From the NCBI GenBank assembly GCA_945833925.1, contig CAMAFX010000013.1, positions 1 to 47,446 on the forward strand: a DNA stretch of 47,446 nt. The letters are read 5' to 3'. This DNA is from an uncultured Prevotellaceae bacterium. Its GTDB lineage: Bacteria; Bacteroidota; Bacteroidia; Bacteroidales; Bacteroidaceae. Below the pieces are notes generated by a model. That model made no database searches, had not been told where the DNA came from, and worked only from the letters and a program-made list of their open reading frames with translations. Each line of letters starts with the position of its first letter. Within the stretch, counting starts at the first letter, position 1. This document shows, one piece after another, positions 1 to 11,451 of the stretch. The position numbers and the translations under genes were made by a program.

Positions 1-210
1 TTTTTGAGAAAATATATATGTTGTAATTCTATATTTTGGCTGATTTTGGGTAGAAAATCATATAAAAATTGATGGTTTTTGCAACTTTTTGAATTTTTCA
101 TATACACCACAATATGAGTTTGACGAAGTGGTATGTATTGAAGAGTGTGATGTGAAATATATTTACATCTATAGAATTGTAGGCATTCTCTTCCCACCGA
201 AAAATGATTG

Positions 211-331
211 ATGCTGCGTGATTCTGGAAATGACGCTGCGTGAATTGAAAAATCACGCTGCGTGATTTTGAAAATCATGGTGCGTGATTTTGAAAATCAT
301 GGTGCGTGATTTTTTTAGTCACGGCGCGTGA
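211..331. repeat. Six-unit dyad repeat array, exact 22-bp period
   Basis: The cores begin at 211, 233, 255, 277, 299 and 321, so every step is exactly 22 bp. The core is A-Y-G-S-Y-GCGTGA. With the two bases before it, the best unit reads TCACGCTGCGTGA (253-265), an odd palindrome whose arms TCACGC and GCGTGA are reverse complements. The spacers are A/T-rich and two of them (ATTTTGAAAATC type) are the same. A related array lies at 34070-34213. The 22-bp step is about two helical turns, so the dyads face the same side of the DNA. Function is unknown; sites for a dimeric DNA-binding protein are the simplest inference. Confidence 0.85.
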
Positions 332-535
332 ATATAGGTTTGCGTAACCCATTCATTATTAAACCGTTTCGCTAATGATGTTTTTCCTGTAATCAAGGAT
401 TATGCGTTAACGTCGCTTTATTGACTGGCAGATGGTGCTGTGAACAGTGTTAAGTGTTGGTGTGAAAAATGCTTACATTTATAATTGCCTTTGTCCTATC
501 AAACGAATAATATTAGAACTTTTCGATCTTATTTT

Positions 536-643
536 AGTGTATATGAGTGTATACACTTTTTTGTTCATATACACTGTCATATACACTGGTGTAACGTGTT
601 GAAACATAAAGAGCTTGAGGGTGTTAGTGTAGTAGTGTATATG
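536..643. repeat. Cluster of CATATACACT motifs in both orientations
   Basis: AGTGTATATG occurs at 536-545 and 634-643, and its reverse complement CATATACACT at 566-575 and 579-588. A related GTGTATACAC palindrome lies at 547-556. The outer copies can pair as inverted repeats with the inner ones. No gene covers this stretch. Function unknown; possible protein-binding sites or hairpins. Confidence 0.6.
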
Positions 644-831
644 AAAATGCGATTTTCTATAATTTTTATTTGAGAGAAAATAGGGGTGTCAGAAGAATGT
701 TCTGTAATATTTTGTGATAAAAGCATCAAGTCCTCCTCGATGACTGGGTGAGTAATTGCTGATGAATTAGCCAGAAACGCAGTCAAGGCAAATAGTTTTG
801 TCAGGAGTGTTAGTATCTCAATTATTTTTCT

Positions 832-839
832 TACTTTTG
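832..839 (+). promoter_or_regulatory. Possible -7 box for the radical SAM gene
   Basis: TACTTTTG fits the Bacteroidetes -7 consensus TAnnTTTG and sits 37 bp before the ATG at 877. I do not see a TTTG -33 box at the usual 19-21 bp spacing, so this is a weak call. Confidence 0.4.
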
Positions 840-876
840 CAGTGTAGTGTAGGTTTAGTTTGATATATAGAAGGCG

Positions 877-1758
877 ATGACATACGGAGAATGGCTCAAG
901 GAGCAACTGGGATGCAAGGTTCAGAAGATAAGTCTGAACGCAGGGTTCAACTGCCCGAACAGAGACGGCAGGGTGGGGCGTGGCGGTTGTACGTACTGTA
1001 ACAACCAGACGTTCAACCCCGAGTACTGTGCCACGACAAAGAGTGTCACCGAGCAGTTGGAGGAAGGAAAGCGCTTCTTCGCCCGCAAGTATCCAGACAT
1101 GAAGTATCTGGCTTACTTCCAGGCATACACCAATACGTATGCTGATGTTGGGCATTGCATCGCCCTTTACGAGGAGGCACTGAGAGTGCCCGACGTGGTG
1201 GGACTGGTCATAGCAACGCGTCCCGACTGTATGCCGGAAGCGTTGTTGACTTACCTGTCGGAGCTGAACCACAGGACTTTCCTAATAGTAGAATATGGTG
1301 TTGAGAGTGCCAACGACGAGACGTTGGTGCGCATTAACCGAGGTCATACGTGGCAGCAGTCGGTGGAAGCCATTCGTCGTACTGCTGATCTTGGCATACG
1401 TGTCGGTGCACATGTCATTCTGGGCTTGCCTGGCGAGGAACATGACGAACTGATGCGCCAGGCCAGGATGGTGGGCGAACTGCCGCTCACCACGCTCAAG
1501 TTGCATCAGTTGCAGATAATACGAGGTACAAGGATGGCAAGGGAGTATGAGGAGAATCCCTGGCATATGCCTACGGTGGAGGAGTATATTCAGTTGGTAC
1601 GCGACTACGTGGCTTACATTCCATGCAATATCCTGCTGGAACGTTTTGTCTCCTCTTCACCAAAAGAACTTCTCATAGCACCAAGCTGGGGACTCAAGAA
1701 CTATGAGTTTGCCAACCTGCTGCGCCGTTACCCCGAGTTCGACGGCAGGGTGCAGTAA
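877..1758 (+). CDS. TIGR01212-family radical SAM protein (YhcC-like)
   Basis: The 293-residue protein has the N-terminal cysteine pattern of the YhcC/TIGR01212 radical SAM family: Cys26 in NCPNRDG, then Cys38 and Cys41 in GGCTYC. This spaced C-x11-C-x2-C set would bind the [4Fe-4S] cluster that cleaves S-adenosylmethionine. Further barrel motifs follow, such as EYGVES near residue 138 and GAHVILGLPGE near 178-188, where the glycine-rich strand contacts SAM. The length is normal for the family, whose substrate is not established. The ATG at 877 is followed by the usual family opening and lies just after a possible -7 box. The gene stands alone and converges with the small secreted protein gene, only 3 bp apart. 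Confidence 0.9.
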   Translation: MTYGEWLKEQLGCKVQKISLNAGFNCPNRDGRVGRGGCTYCNNQTFNPEYCATTKSVTEQLEEGKRFFARKYPDMKYLAYFQAYTNTYADVGHCIALYEEALRVPDVVGLVIATRPDCMPEALLTYLSELNHRTFLIVEYGVESANDETLVRINRGHTWQQSVEAIRRTADLGIRVGAHVILGLPGEEHDELMRQARMVGELPLTTLKLHQLQIIRGTRMAREYEENPWHMPTVEEYIQLVRDYVAYIPCNILLERFVSSSPKELLIAPSWGLKNYEFANLLRRYPEFDGRVQ

Positions 1759-1761
1759 AGG

Positions 1762-2217
1762 TTACTCGTATCTTTCGGCAATGGTTGGGGTGAGAAGGAT
1801 GTAGGATGTCTTGTCGTCCATGTGATGGAGAATCTTCAGAGTACACATCTCTGTGTTCTTGCCGGCACCCTTCAGCGAGTAGCTTTCAACACTGTAGTAT
1901 TCGCCCTTCACTCCAAGTTCGGTGGTGATGCTTGTTATCTCGAATACCTTGTCCTGCTTTGATTCTGACAGGACAACGTGCATATTGTAGATGCTGATCT
2001 TAGTCTGGTTGGTCTTCCAGTTGCGCCAGTTCCATTTGTCCCAGTCGTTGTTCTTCTGGGTGTCGGCAAAGGTGAACATCTTGGGCTTTACTGTCACTCT
2101 TGGGTTTATCTTCTTTGCAGTGATGCGTGTCATCTCGTCTGCGCGCACGTCCTTTGTCTGGCAAAATGCAGACACACTAACCATTACCATGCATATCAGT
2201 AACAATACCTTTTTCAT
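1762..2217 (-). CDS. Small secreted protein of unknown function
   Basis: The 151-residue product begins with a clear signal peptide: positive Lys2-Lys3, a hydrophobic core, and a likely signal peptidase I site after SAFCQ at about residue 20. The mature part is about 130 residues, rich in charged residues and Trp (a DKWNWRNW stretch), and probably a beta-rich periplasmic or surface domain. I recognise no family. The gene has its own consensus promoter (2262-2293) and ends 3 bp from the end of the convergent radical SAM gene, with no separate terminator visible between them. Confidence 0.75.
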   Translation of the reverse strand: MKKVLLLICMVMVSVSAFCQTKDVRADEMTRITAKKINPRVTVKPKMFTFADTQKNNDWDKWNWRNWKTNQTKISIYNMHVVLSESKQDKVFEITSITTELGVKGEYYSVESYSLKGAGKNTEMCTLKILHHMDDKTSYILLTPTIAERYE

Positions 2218-2261
2218 AGGGATATTTTTTTTCTGCTGTTTTTCTTTATACTAACTGTGGA

Positions 2262-2293
2262 CAAAATTACACATTTTATCTCATACACGCAAA
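2262..2293 (-). promoter_or_regulatory. Promoter of the small secreted protein gene
   Basis: Read on the minus strand, TTTG (2293-2290), a 20-bp spacer and TAATTTTG (2269-2262) match the Bacteroidetes -33/-7 consensus. The start codon lies about 45 bp downstream. Confidence 0.75.
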
Positions 2294-2425
2294 TATTATG
2301 ACCATATAAAAACCTAAAACACACGAAAAGGCGCAAAAACAACAAGTACAACTATTTAACGTGAGCCAGTGATGGTTGTATAATATGTTTGACCCGTTGT
2401 CAGGACGATACTGTATCAGGTATAT

Positions 2426-2462
2426 GAAAACTCCCCCTGCATTACGGCATTGCAGGGGGAGT
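2426..2462 (-). terminator. Terminator of the giant dockerin-type protein gene
   Basis: A perfect 12-bp GC-rich stem, ACTCCCCCTGCA pairing with TGCAGGGGGAGT, encloses a short loop. On the minus strand it is followed by TTTT. It lies 44 bp after the stop codon of the gene that ends at 2506. Confidence 0.85.
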
Positions 2463-2505
2463 AGTGCTCTGATATTTGCTGTGAGGACTGATGTCCGTTA
2501 GCTGT

Positions 2506-5500
2506 TTACTTGTTGGCTGTAGTTGTCAATGTATTGATGAGTTCGGTGAGGTCGCTAAGACTAACCTTCTCATCAGCGTTGAAGTCTGGGTTCTTTGTTT
2601 CAGCCTTGCCGGTGAGGTGGTCTGCCAATGCCTCGGCATCGAGTATGTCGGCAGCACCGTCGGCGTTGACATCGCCAGCCTTCTTGGTGAAGATACGTAC
2701 GTTGGATACCACTACGTTGTGTTTGTTGGTGTCAGGACCTGGAGTCTGGAAGTTGATGGTGTAGTTGCCTGCAGCCTGTGTGGTGAACTCAAAGTAGAAG
2801 AACTGAGGAACATCGTCAGATGTGTCTGCCTTTCTGTCTGTATTGATGGTGATGCCATTTGCTACGTCAGGACCATTTACATTCAGACGCAGTGGCTTGC
2901 CAGTGCTGCCCCAGCCGGCGAATTCAGCACATACGAAGTAGGTGGTAGTTGATTCGAGAGGCATGGTGTAGCCAGCGGTGTTGCCATAGTAGTACATAGA
3001 ACCACGGTCAGAGTTCGTACCATCGAAGCGGAGGAACAGGCCAGATTTGGTGTCGTTGAACTCAGAGAGACGTTCGTCACCTACAAATGCACGTGAGTGG
3101 AGATTACCACCGATGGTGTTGTTGCTCATGGTCCAACCTGCAGGAGCACCATTGTTCTCGGCGCTTGCAAATGTACCGTCGTAAACGGCATTCATCTCTG
3201 CAGTGTTGGCAATCCACTTATCCTTTATACCATCGAGTGAGCTGAGTGCTTCGGTTACAATCTCCACATCAACTTTACGAGTGAGGTCGATAGCCTTGAC
3301 ATCAGCGAGTGTGCTGACAGCCTTGACATTGGTGTATGGTGCAAACTGACCCTTCAGGAATCCAACGGTATGGTTCTGGTCAGCGTCGGTGATGGCAGCT
3401 GTAAGCTGTGCCTTCTGAGCATCGGTAGCGTATGTGATTTCTATTATCTTGGCAGTCGAAGCCTCGTCAACGAGAGTTGCTGCTGTCTCGGTTGCACCGA
3501 GGAACTTGCCGGTCTGGGTGTTGGTGATGGTGTTCTCGCCAATGGTCCAGAATGGCTTGTGTGTAGCCTTTGCAGGCAGTGTTCTTCCGTCAACGTAAAC
3601 CTTCTCGCCATTCCACATGAGGTATTTGCCACCATCAACGAGGATGGTTGTTACGCCCATCTTGTTGGTTGTAGCTGTAACAATGGCAGCCTCGATTTTG
3701 CTGCTTGTAACACCGCCCTCGGTAGCCTCGGCAGCTCCAACCTTGAGAAGTCGGTCGCCAATCTGGAGGTAACCCTCTTTGGTTGCTGCGTATGAGTCTC
3801 TGATGTCGGGAGTAGATGTAGCAGTCAGTTCAAAGTTGTCCCAGATGACCCAGTTGTTGGCATCCTCGGTCTTTATACCGATTGTGAGCTTGTTGTCAGT
3901 AACAACGATGTTCTCAATGGTGTTCACGTAGTTGCCTCCAGAGAACGATTTGGAAACGTCTGTAATGTTGTTTGGCACGCCTGTACCTTCCTTAACTTTC
4001 AGTTCGACTGCTTTATCACCAGCATAGAGGAAGGCAGCAGCAGCACTGCCCTCGTCTGGACGATAGAAGCCCTGTGCTGTGAGTGTGTAGGTGCCATTAG
4101 GAACAACGATGGTCTGGTGTGTGTTGAATGCAGCGTGGATTTTCTCGGTCACAACATTTGTGTTATCACCACCCTGTACTCCTTGATTCTCCCATGCAGT
4201 CTGACCATTTGAAAGACTGAGGTTGCGGCTTACGTTAGCGCAGTTGATGAGCCATGTGGCATCTGCCGAGTTCTTAGCAGTGAACTCGGCTTTCATATTG
4301 TCCAGACGGTCGTCGTAAGAGACGAACTTCCACTGTGCTGCAGTACCGTTGGCATTGTCTTCGTCGTTTACTACAATCTCAGTCTCGGCATTAGCTGCAA
4401 CATACTTGCCATCAACCTTGAGAGCGAATACGTTGCCGCCAAGATTTTCAACAGTCACATTGGTAGCAACACCGTCAACGTATGTTCCGTTGAAGAAGTG
4501 TTTAGCAGCATCGTTGTAAGTGTGCGAATCAAGTGTATAGACACCATCGCTTATCTTGGCAACGGTGAAAGGAATGCCGTGCTTGATGATAGAAGCTTGG
4601 GTGCCCCATGCATGAGCACCGCCAAGGAAGAGTCCGGTAGATACGTTCTGGATGAAAAACTCCTTGCCGTCCTCAGGAGCTGAGAATACTGCGTAAGACT
4701 TATCCGAAGCATTGATGATAGCAGGTATGATGTCGTTGACGTCGGCGCTGAGGTCGCTGTTGAGTGTGCGGTTGTCATACTGATCCTGAATGGCTTCTAC
4801 GGCATCAAGATACTGCTCTGTAATGCCAATTTTGTCTGCAACTGTCTTCTGGTTGTTGATGGCGGCCAATGTGTTAGCGTACTCCTCGACAGAGGTGTTC
4901 ACTGCAGTGATAGCATCGCTGAGTTTCCTGTACGCTTCGCCGTAGGCCTCGTCGCTCAGTCCGTCCTGTTTAGATATAGGAGTAGCTTCTGCAATGACAG
5001 CAGCAAGGTTGTCCTTGATGTCCTTGTTGCAGATGAGCTCCTTTGTGTCGGGAGCGCTGGCAAGTGCCTCCTTCAGTGCCTCCTGCTGGAGGTTGATGGT
5101 AGAGGCTCCGTTGTAAACGAGAGTTACGTTGTCCATAACAGCCCAGTTACAGTTGGTATTCTCGATGAGCAGACCAACCTTGGTGTCGCCACCTGTGGTG
5201 TTGAAGGTGAAGCTCTTGTGTTCGGGTAATTCGGCTTTGGCGTTGCAAGCTGGTGACTTGAAGAGAACGTCGCTCTCAGCAAAGATGTAAACACCGGTAA
5301 CTTCGTCGAGAGAAGCAATATAACCGTCCTGGCCGGCAAACTGCTGAGTTGCGATAATGTCGGCACTCAGAGTGTACTCACCTGCAGGGAGATTCTGGAT
5401 GGTCTGGTAGAGACGTCCGTTAGGAAGTTTGTATGGTGTAGCAGAATTTACCCAACTACCAGCCCAGCACTCCATAAATTCTTTGATTGGTCCATAGGTG

Positions 5501-6931
5501 CTGTTGCTCTGGAAACCGTGATTGAGATTGCCTTTGAAGGTGTCGGTCCAACCATTGATGTTGCCATCGAAGTTAGGATTGATGAGTGCACCTGTAAAGT
5601 CGCTGCCAGGAGTTGTCTGTGCGATGGTTGCAGTTCGTAAAATTTCCTGTGCCTCAGCAAGAGTTGTGAACTCACCGTTGTTGTACTTGGTCAGCGCGGG
5701 GGAATAAGCAGCCTGACCATCGGCGTCGTAAGTTGCAGCCTTTTCGTTGATTGCGGCAATCTGTACGTAGATGTCAATTGATGTCTGTGCGTTCGACATG
5801 GCTGTGGTGAGAGCAGTGGTTGCCTCAATAATACCCTCATGAGTCTCGGGTGCATTCTGTGCATTGGTGATTGCTGTGGTGAGAGCAGCCTTGACTGCAG
5901 CGTTCATTGGTTTGCTGAGCATCTCACTGGCAGTATTAATCTTCTCTGTAAGTTCTGCCTTAATCTCATCCAGACCGCTGCCGTAGTATGTCAGCTTCAT
6001 GTTGTCAAAGATGACCCATGAGTTGGTGTCGGTAGTCTTCAGACCAACCTTCAACTTACCGGTTGTTACCCATACTGTAACCTTTGTTCCCCAGTACTTG
6101 CCAGCAGCAAATACTGTCTGTGCTGCAGCCATGCTGTTGGTATCGTCTGTTCGTGGCAACATGTCTGCTTTCTCATCGTTGGCATAGAGGTAAGCCATGG
6201 TTCCACCATTGTCGCGACGGCAGAAGCCCTGAATCTCAACCTCATACTTTCCATTGGGAACGTCCAGTTCCTGATAGGTGTCGAAAGCCTTGTGGTAAAC
6301 CTCAGCCTCATCGTAGTCGTATTTGAGGCTGCCAGGCCATGTGAAATGGCGAGGACGGTCGTTGTTTGAATTATTGATGAATCCGGCATCCTTGATGTAG
6401 TAACTTACATCGATGGGATTGGTAGAAGTTGCCTCATCGGTGAGAGCCTCTCTGCGTGCCTTTGAGATGAACTTCCAGCGAGCGGCGTCTTTTGTAACAT
6501 CCGCGTTGTCATCGCATGTGATGATAGATGTGTTGCCACCTTTGTAGAGAAACTTTCCGCTGGCATTCTTCATGGTGTAGATGGGGTCGTCATCAGTACC
6601 AACGTTAGTCAGTGTCCATACTGTTGCAGCCTGGTCAATGTATCCGTCCACGCCGAGGTATTTGCCATTGCAATTAACAGTGTTCACAGTACCGTTCTTG
6701 GTGGAAGAAAGTGTGTAACCACTGTCACTGGCAGCTGTGGTGAAGATAAGACCCGGGGTGTCGAACGAGGCGCGGGTACCCCAGTCGTTACCACAATGAA
6801 TGTAGTGTCCCGTCTCAACGTTGTAGATGTAGTAGTCGGTTCCTGCCTGAACCTTATCTCCCACCCAACCTTGAGCAAAGGCGCTAATGCTCGAAATGAG
6901 CGTCAGCAAGGAAAAGATAATCTTTTTTCAT
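2506..6931 (-). CDS. Giant secreted protein with dockerin-like C-terminus; apparent frameshift at start
   Basis: The long frame runs to a TTG at 6909 (1467 residues), but that start cuts through a signal peptide. The codons upstream read KKIIFSLLTLISSISAFAQ, a full signal peptide. The matching ATG at 6931-6929 is one base out of frame, because the A-run after it has six A instead of five; read as it stands, the ATG gives only 15 codons. The mature protein has two similar N-terminal-type modules (residues about 20-310 and 745-1050), each a trefoil-like part (IYNVETG..., FIQNVSTG...) followed by a jelly-roll-like part with a W-V-I-x-D-N motif. Helical linkers lie between. It ends (about 1409-1467) in two calcium-loop repeats, DVNADGAADILD and DFNADEKVSLSD, like a type I dockerin. 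Probably surface-exposed and carbohydrate-binding; no catalytic domain was recognised. Confidence 0.75.
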
Positions 6932-7019
6932 TTTGGTTGTTAGTTAATAGTTAGATTTATAATAGTTTTTGTGTTAGTCTGTTTCTTGCTTATAATTGCA
7001 TAATCCGCAGTATATTCTG

Positions 7020-7050
7020 CAAATTTACATATATTTGCAGAAAAATCAAA
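7020..7050 (-). promoter_or_regulatory. Promoter of the giant dockerin-type protein gene
   Basis: On the minus strand TTTG (7050-7047), a 19-bp spacer and TAAATTTG (7027-7020) match the consensus. It lies about 90 bp before the ATG at 6931. A good promoter argues that the gene is not a decayed remnant despite its frameshift. Confidence 0.8.
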
Positions 7051-7079
7051 GTATTATATTATAAATTATGTATAAAGGT

Positions 7080-7116
7080 AAAAAATGGGTTCTGCGAAGG
7101 AAACGCAGAACCCATT
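7080..7116 (-). terminator. Terminator of the V-ATPase operon
   Basis: AATGGGTTCTGCG (7084-7096) pairs perfectly over 13 bp with CGCAGAACCCATT (7104-7116) across a 7-nt loop. On the minus strand the stem runs into a T-run. It lies 45 bp after the stop codon of the K subunit gene, the last gene of the operon. Confidence 0.9.
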
Positions 7117-7161
7117 GGTATGTTCAGTGCCAGTCGTTGCCTGACAAAACTGTACAAAGAA

Positions 7162-9511
<2,350 letters not shown>

Positions 9512-9515
<4 letters not shown>

Positions 9516-10117
9516 GCGGTGGCCTCCTTTCTCTTTTCTTGCAGAGACTTCAGAATCTTCTGGCTTGACTTGGAAAGGTTCTCCTCGTCCTCCATGAAAC
9601 GCTTGATCTTGCGTACAGCCTCCTGGAAACCGGGAATCTGCACTTTCTCAAAAAGATTCACTTTCTGAGTGGTCTTGCGTCGGGCATGGTCGAGAAGCTG
9701 CAGTTTGGCGTGCACGAACTCGTGCTCGACTGCAGTCTTGGCAAGTCCTTGCAGAAGGTTTATTCCGTCGAAGTACCACTTGGGGGCACTGAACAGACCG
9801 AACGGCTTCACTTCGAGCTCGATGTTGGACAGTATGGGGATCACTACACCGGCTATCTTCTTGGTGCTGATCTCAACGTCCTTCAGACTGACCAGCGACG
9901 TGTCGAACTCACCCCACAGGGCGTACATCGACTCGTAGCCGGCTATCTGCTCCTGAAGCTTGCGTTCCAGTTCCTCGGCTTCCTCCTTGCACTTCTTGAC
10001 CTCAAGGCGCAACGCCGTCTCCTTGCTCTTGATGATGGGCAGGGTGCGCTGGCGCATCTTGAGTTGCTTCTCAATCTGCTGCAATGATGTTTTGTTGTAC
10101 TGGAATTTTATAGCCAT
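9512..10117 (-). CDS. ntpD: V-type ATPase subunit D (central stalk)
   Basis: This 201-residue protein is the central rotor shaft that links the catalytic head to the K ring. The N-terminal and C-terminal thirds are long charged helices with heptad character (QQIEKQLKMRQRTL..., KRFMEDEENLSKSSQKI...), which form the antiparallel coiled coil. The middle part is the small globular head. Length fits the family. The gene starts 3 bp after the subunit B stop and overlaps the subunit I start. No subunit F gene, the usual partner of D in the shaft, is seen anywhere in the operon. Confidence 0.92.
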
Positions 10118-10120
10118 TGC

Positions 10121-11443
10121 TTATTTCCAATATATATCTGTGAATTCTTTCTTGATGTTAACTTCCTCAATCTTGTAGTACTTGCGGAACAGCTCCCATG
10201 TAACGTCGAGCATCTCCTCGGTGTTGAGGTTGACGTCGATGGCAAGAAGGTGCTCGGCATAGTCCTTGGCGAAGTCAAGGCAACGGTTGTCGTAGTCGGT
10301 GAGGTCGAAACCGTTCTCGAGCTTTGTCTTGGCGTTGGCAGCATCGGCGTAAAGACGGATGGCTGCGTTCATTACCTGTGAGTGGTCCTTACGAGTCTTC
10401 TTTCCGGCAACGAGCTGCTTAAGACGTGAGAGTGAACGGAATGGGTCGACGATGACCTTGCCCACATCGCTGTCGCGGCGCAGATAGAGCTGACCCTCGG
10501 TGATGTAACCGGTGTTGTCGGGAACGGCATGTGTGATGTCGCCACCACTCAGTGTGGTTACGGCGATGATGGTGATGGAACCGCCACCTACGCTCTCGGG
10601 GAACTGAACTGCCTTCTCGTAGATCTTGGCAAGGTCGGAGTAGAGGGAACCAGGCATTGAGTCCTTGGAAGGAATCTGGTCCATACGGTTGCTTACGATA
10701 CTGAGCGAGTCTGCATAAGAACTCATATCGGTGAGCAGCACGAGAACCTTCTCGTTCTTCTCGACAGCAAAGTACTCGGCGGCAGTAAGTGCCATGTCGG
10801 GGATAAGAAGACGCTCTACGGCAGGGTCTTCGGTGGTGTTGATGAACGAAATGATACGGTCAAGCGCACCAGCTCCGGCAAACGTGTTGCGGAAGAAGTA
10901 GTAGTCGTCGTTGGTCATACCCATACCGCCAAGGATAATCTTGTCTGCCTTGGCACGCATGGCTACCATAGCCATAACCTCATTGAAAGGCTGGTCGGGG
11001 TCGGCGAAGAAAGGAATCTTCTGGCCTGACACCAGCGTGTTGTTGAGGTCGATACCTGCAATACCGGTAGCGATAAGTTCGCTTGGCTGCTTGCGGCGTA
11101 CTGGGTTAACGCTTGGTCCGCCAATCTCAACTTCCTTGCCCTCAATCTCAGGACCACCGTCGATAGGAGCGCCGTATGCGTTGAAGAAACGTCCTGCCAA
11201 CTGGTCGCTGACCTTGAGTGAAGGTGCTTTGCCAAGGAAGACAACCTCGGCGTTGGTGGGAATGCCACCTGTACCCTCGAACACCTGGAGAGTGACGTCG
11301 TCACCCATAATCTTTACCACCTGGGCAAGCTTGCCGTTGATGGTAGCCAGTTCGTCGTAGCCAACGCCCTTAGCCTTCAGGCTGACGGTGGCTTTTGTGA
11401 TCTGGCTGATCTGTGTATATACTTTCTGAAATGCTGTTGCCAT
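10121..11443 (-). CDS. ntpB: V-type ATPase subunit B (non-catalytic)
   Basis: The 440-residue protein alternates with subunit A in the hexameric head. It has the ATPase fold but lacks a functional P-loop: the position holds SGQKIPFFADPD in place of GxxxxGKT. Other family signatures are present, such as IDLNNTLVSGQKIPFF, LLTDMSSYADSL and GSLYSDLAKIYEKA, the last carrying part of the nucleotide site shared with A. Length is normal (about 440-460). It lies 8 bp downstream of subunit A in the same operon. Confidence 0.95.
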   Translation of the reverse strand: MATAFQKVYTQISQITKATVSLKAKGVGYDELATINGKLAQVVKIMGDDVTLQVFEGTGGIPTNAEVVFLGKAPSLKVSDQLAGRFFNAYGAPIDGGPEIEGKEVEIGGPSVNPVRRKQPSELIATGIAGIDLNNTLVSGQKIPFFADPDQPFNEVMAMVAMRAKADKIILGGMGMTNDDYYFFRNTFAGAGALDRIISFINTTEDPAVERLLIPDMALTAAEYFAVEKNEKVLVLLTDMSSYADSLSIVSNRMDQIPSKDSMPGSLYSDLAKIYEKAVQFPESVGGGSITIIAVTTLSGGDITHAVPDNTGYITEGQLYLRRDSDVGKVIVDPFRSLSRLKQLVAGKKTRKDHSQVMNAAIRLYADAANAKTKLENGFDLTDYDNRCLDFAKDYAEHLLAIDVNLNTEEMLDVTWELFRKYYKIEEVNIKKEFTDIYWK

Positions 11444-11451
11444 TGTATCGA

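Larger units (their letters stand above)
1..831. other. Non-coding region upstream of the radical SAM gene
   Basis: I see no convincing gene here. The stretch is AT-rich. It holds a six-unit array with an exact 22-bp period (211-331) and a cluster of the 10-mer CATATACACT in both orientations (536-643), each listed separately. A minus-strand reading frame near 680-840 encodes a signal-peptide-like stretch but has no start codon in place; it may be chance or a gene remnant. The short open frames in this stretch have low complexity and no recognisable domain. Confidence 0.6.

Noticed and set aside
211..331. CRISPR array
   Set aside because: Units are too short, spacers are only about 10 bp and alike, and no cas gene is present.
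485..673. 62-codon plus-strand frame
   Set aside because: Low-complexity product over the CATATACACT repeats, no family, no promoter in place.
577..1272. Minus-strand frame of 231 codons with a signal-peptide-like stretch near 840-770
   Set aside because: Most of it is antisense to the radical SAM gene, and the signal-like part has no start codon directly before it. A decayed gene end cannot be ruled out.
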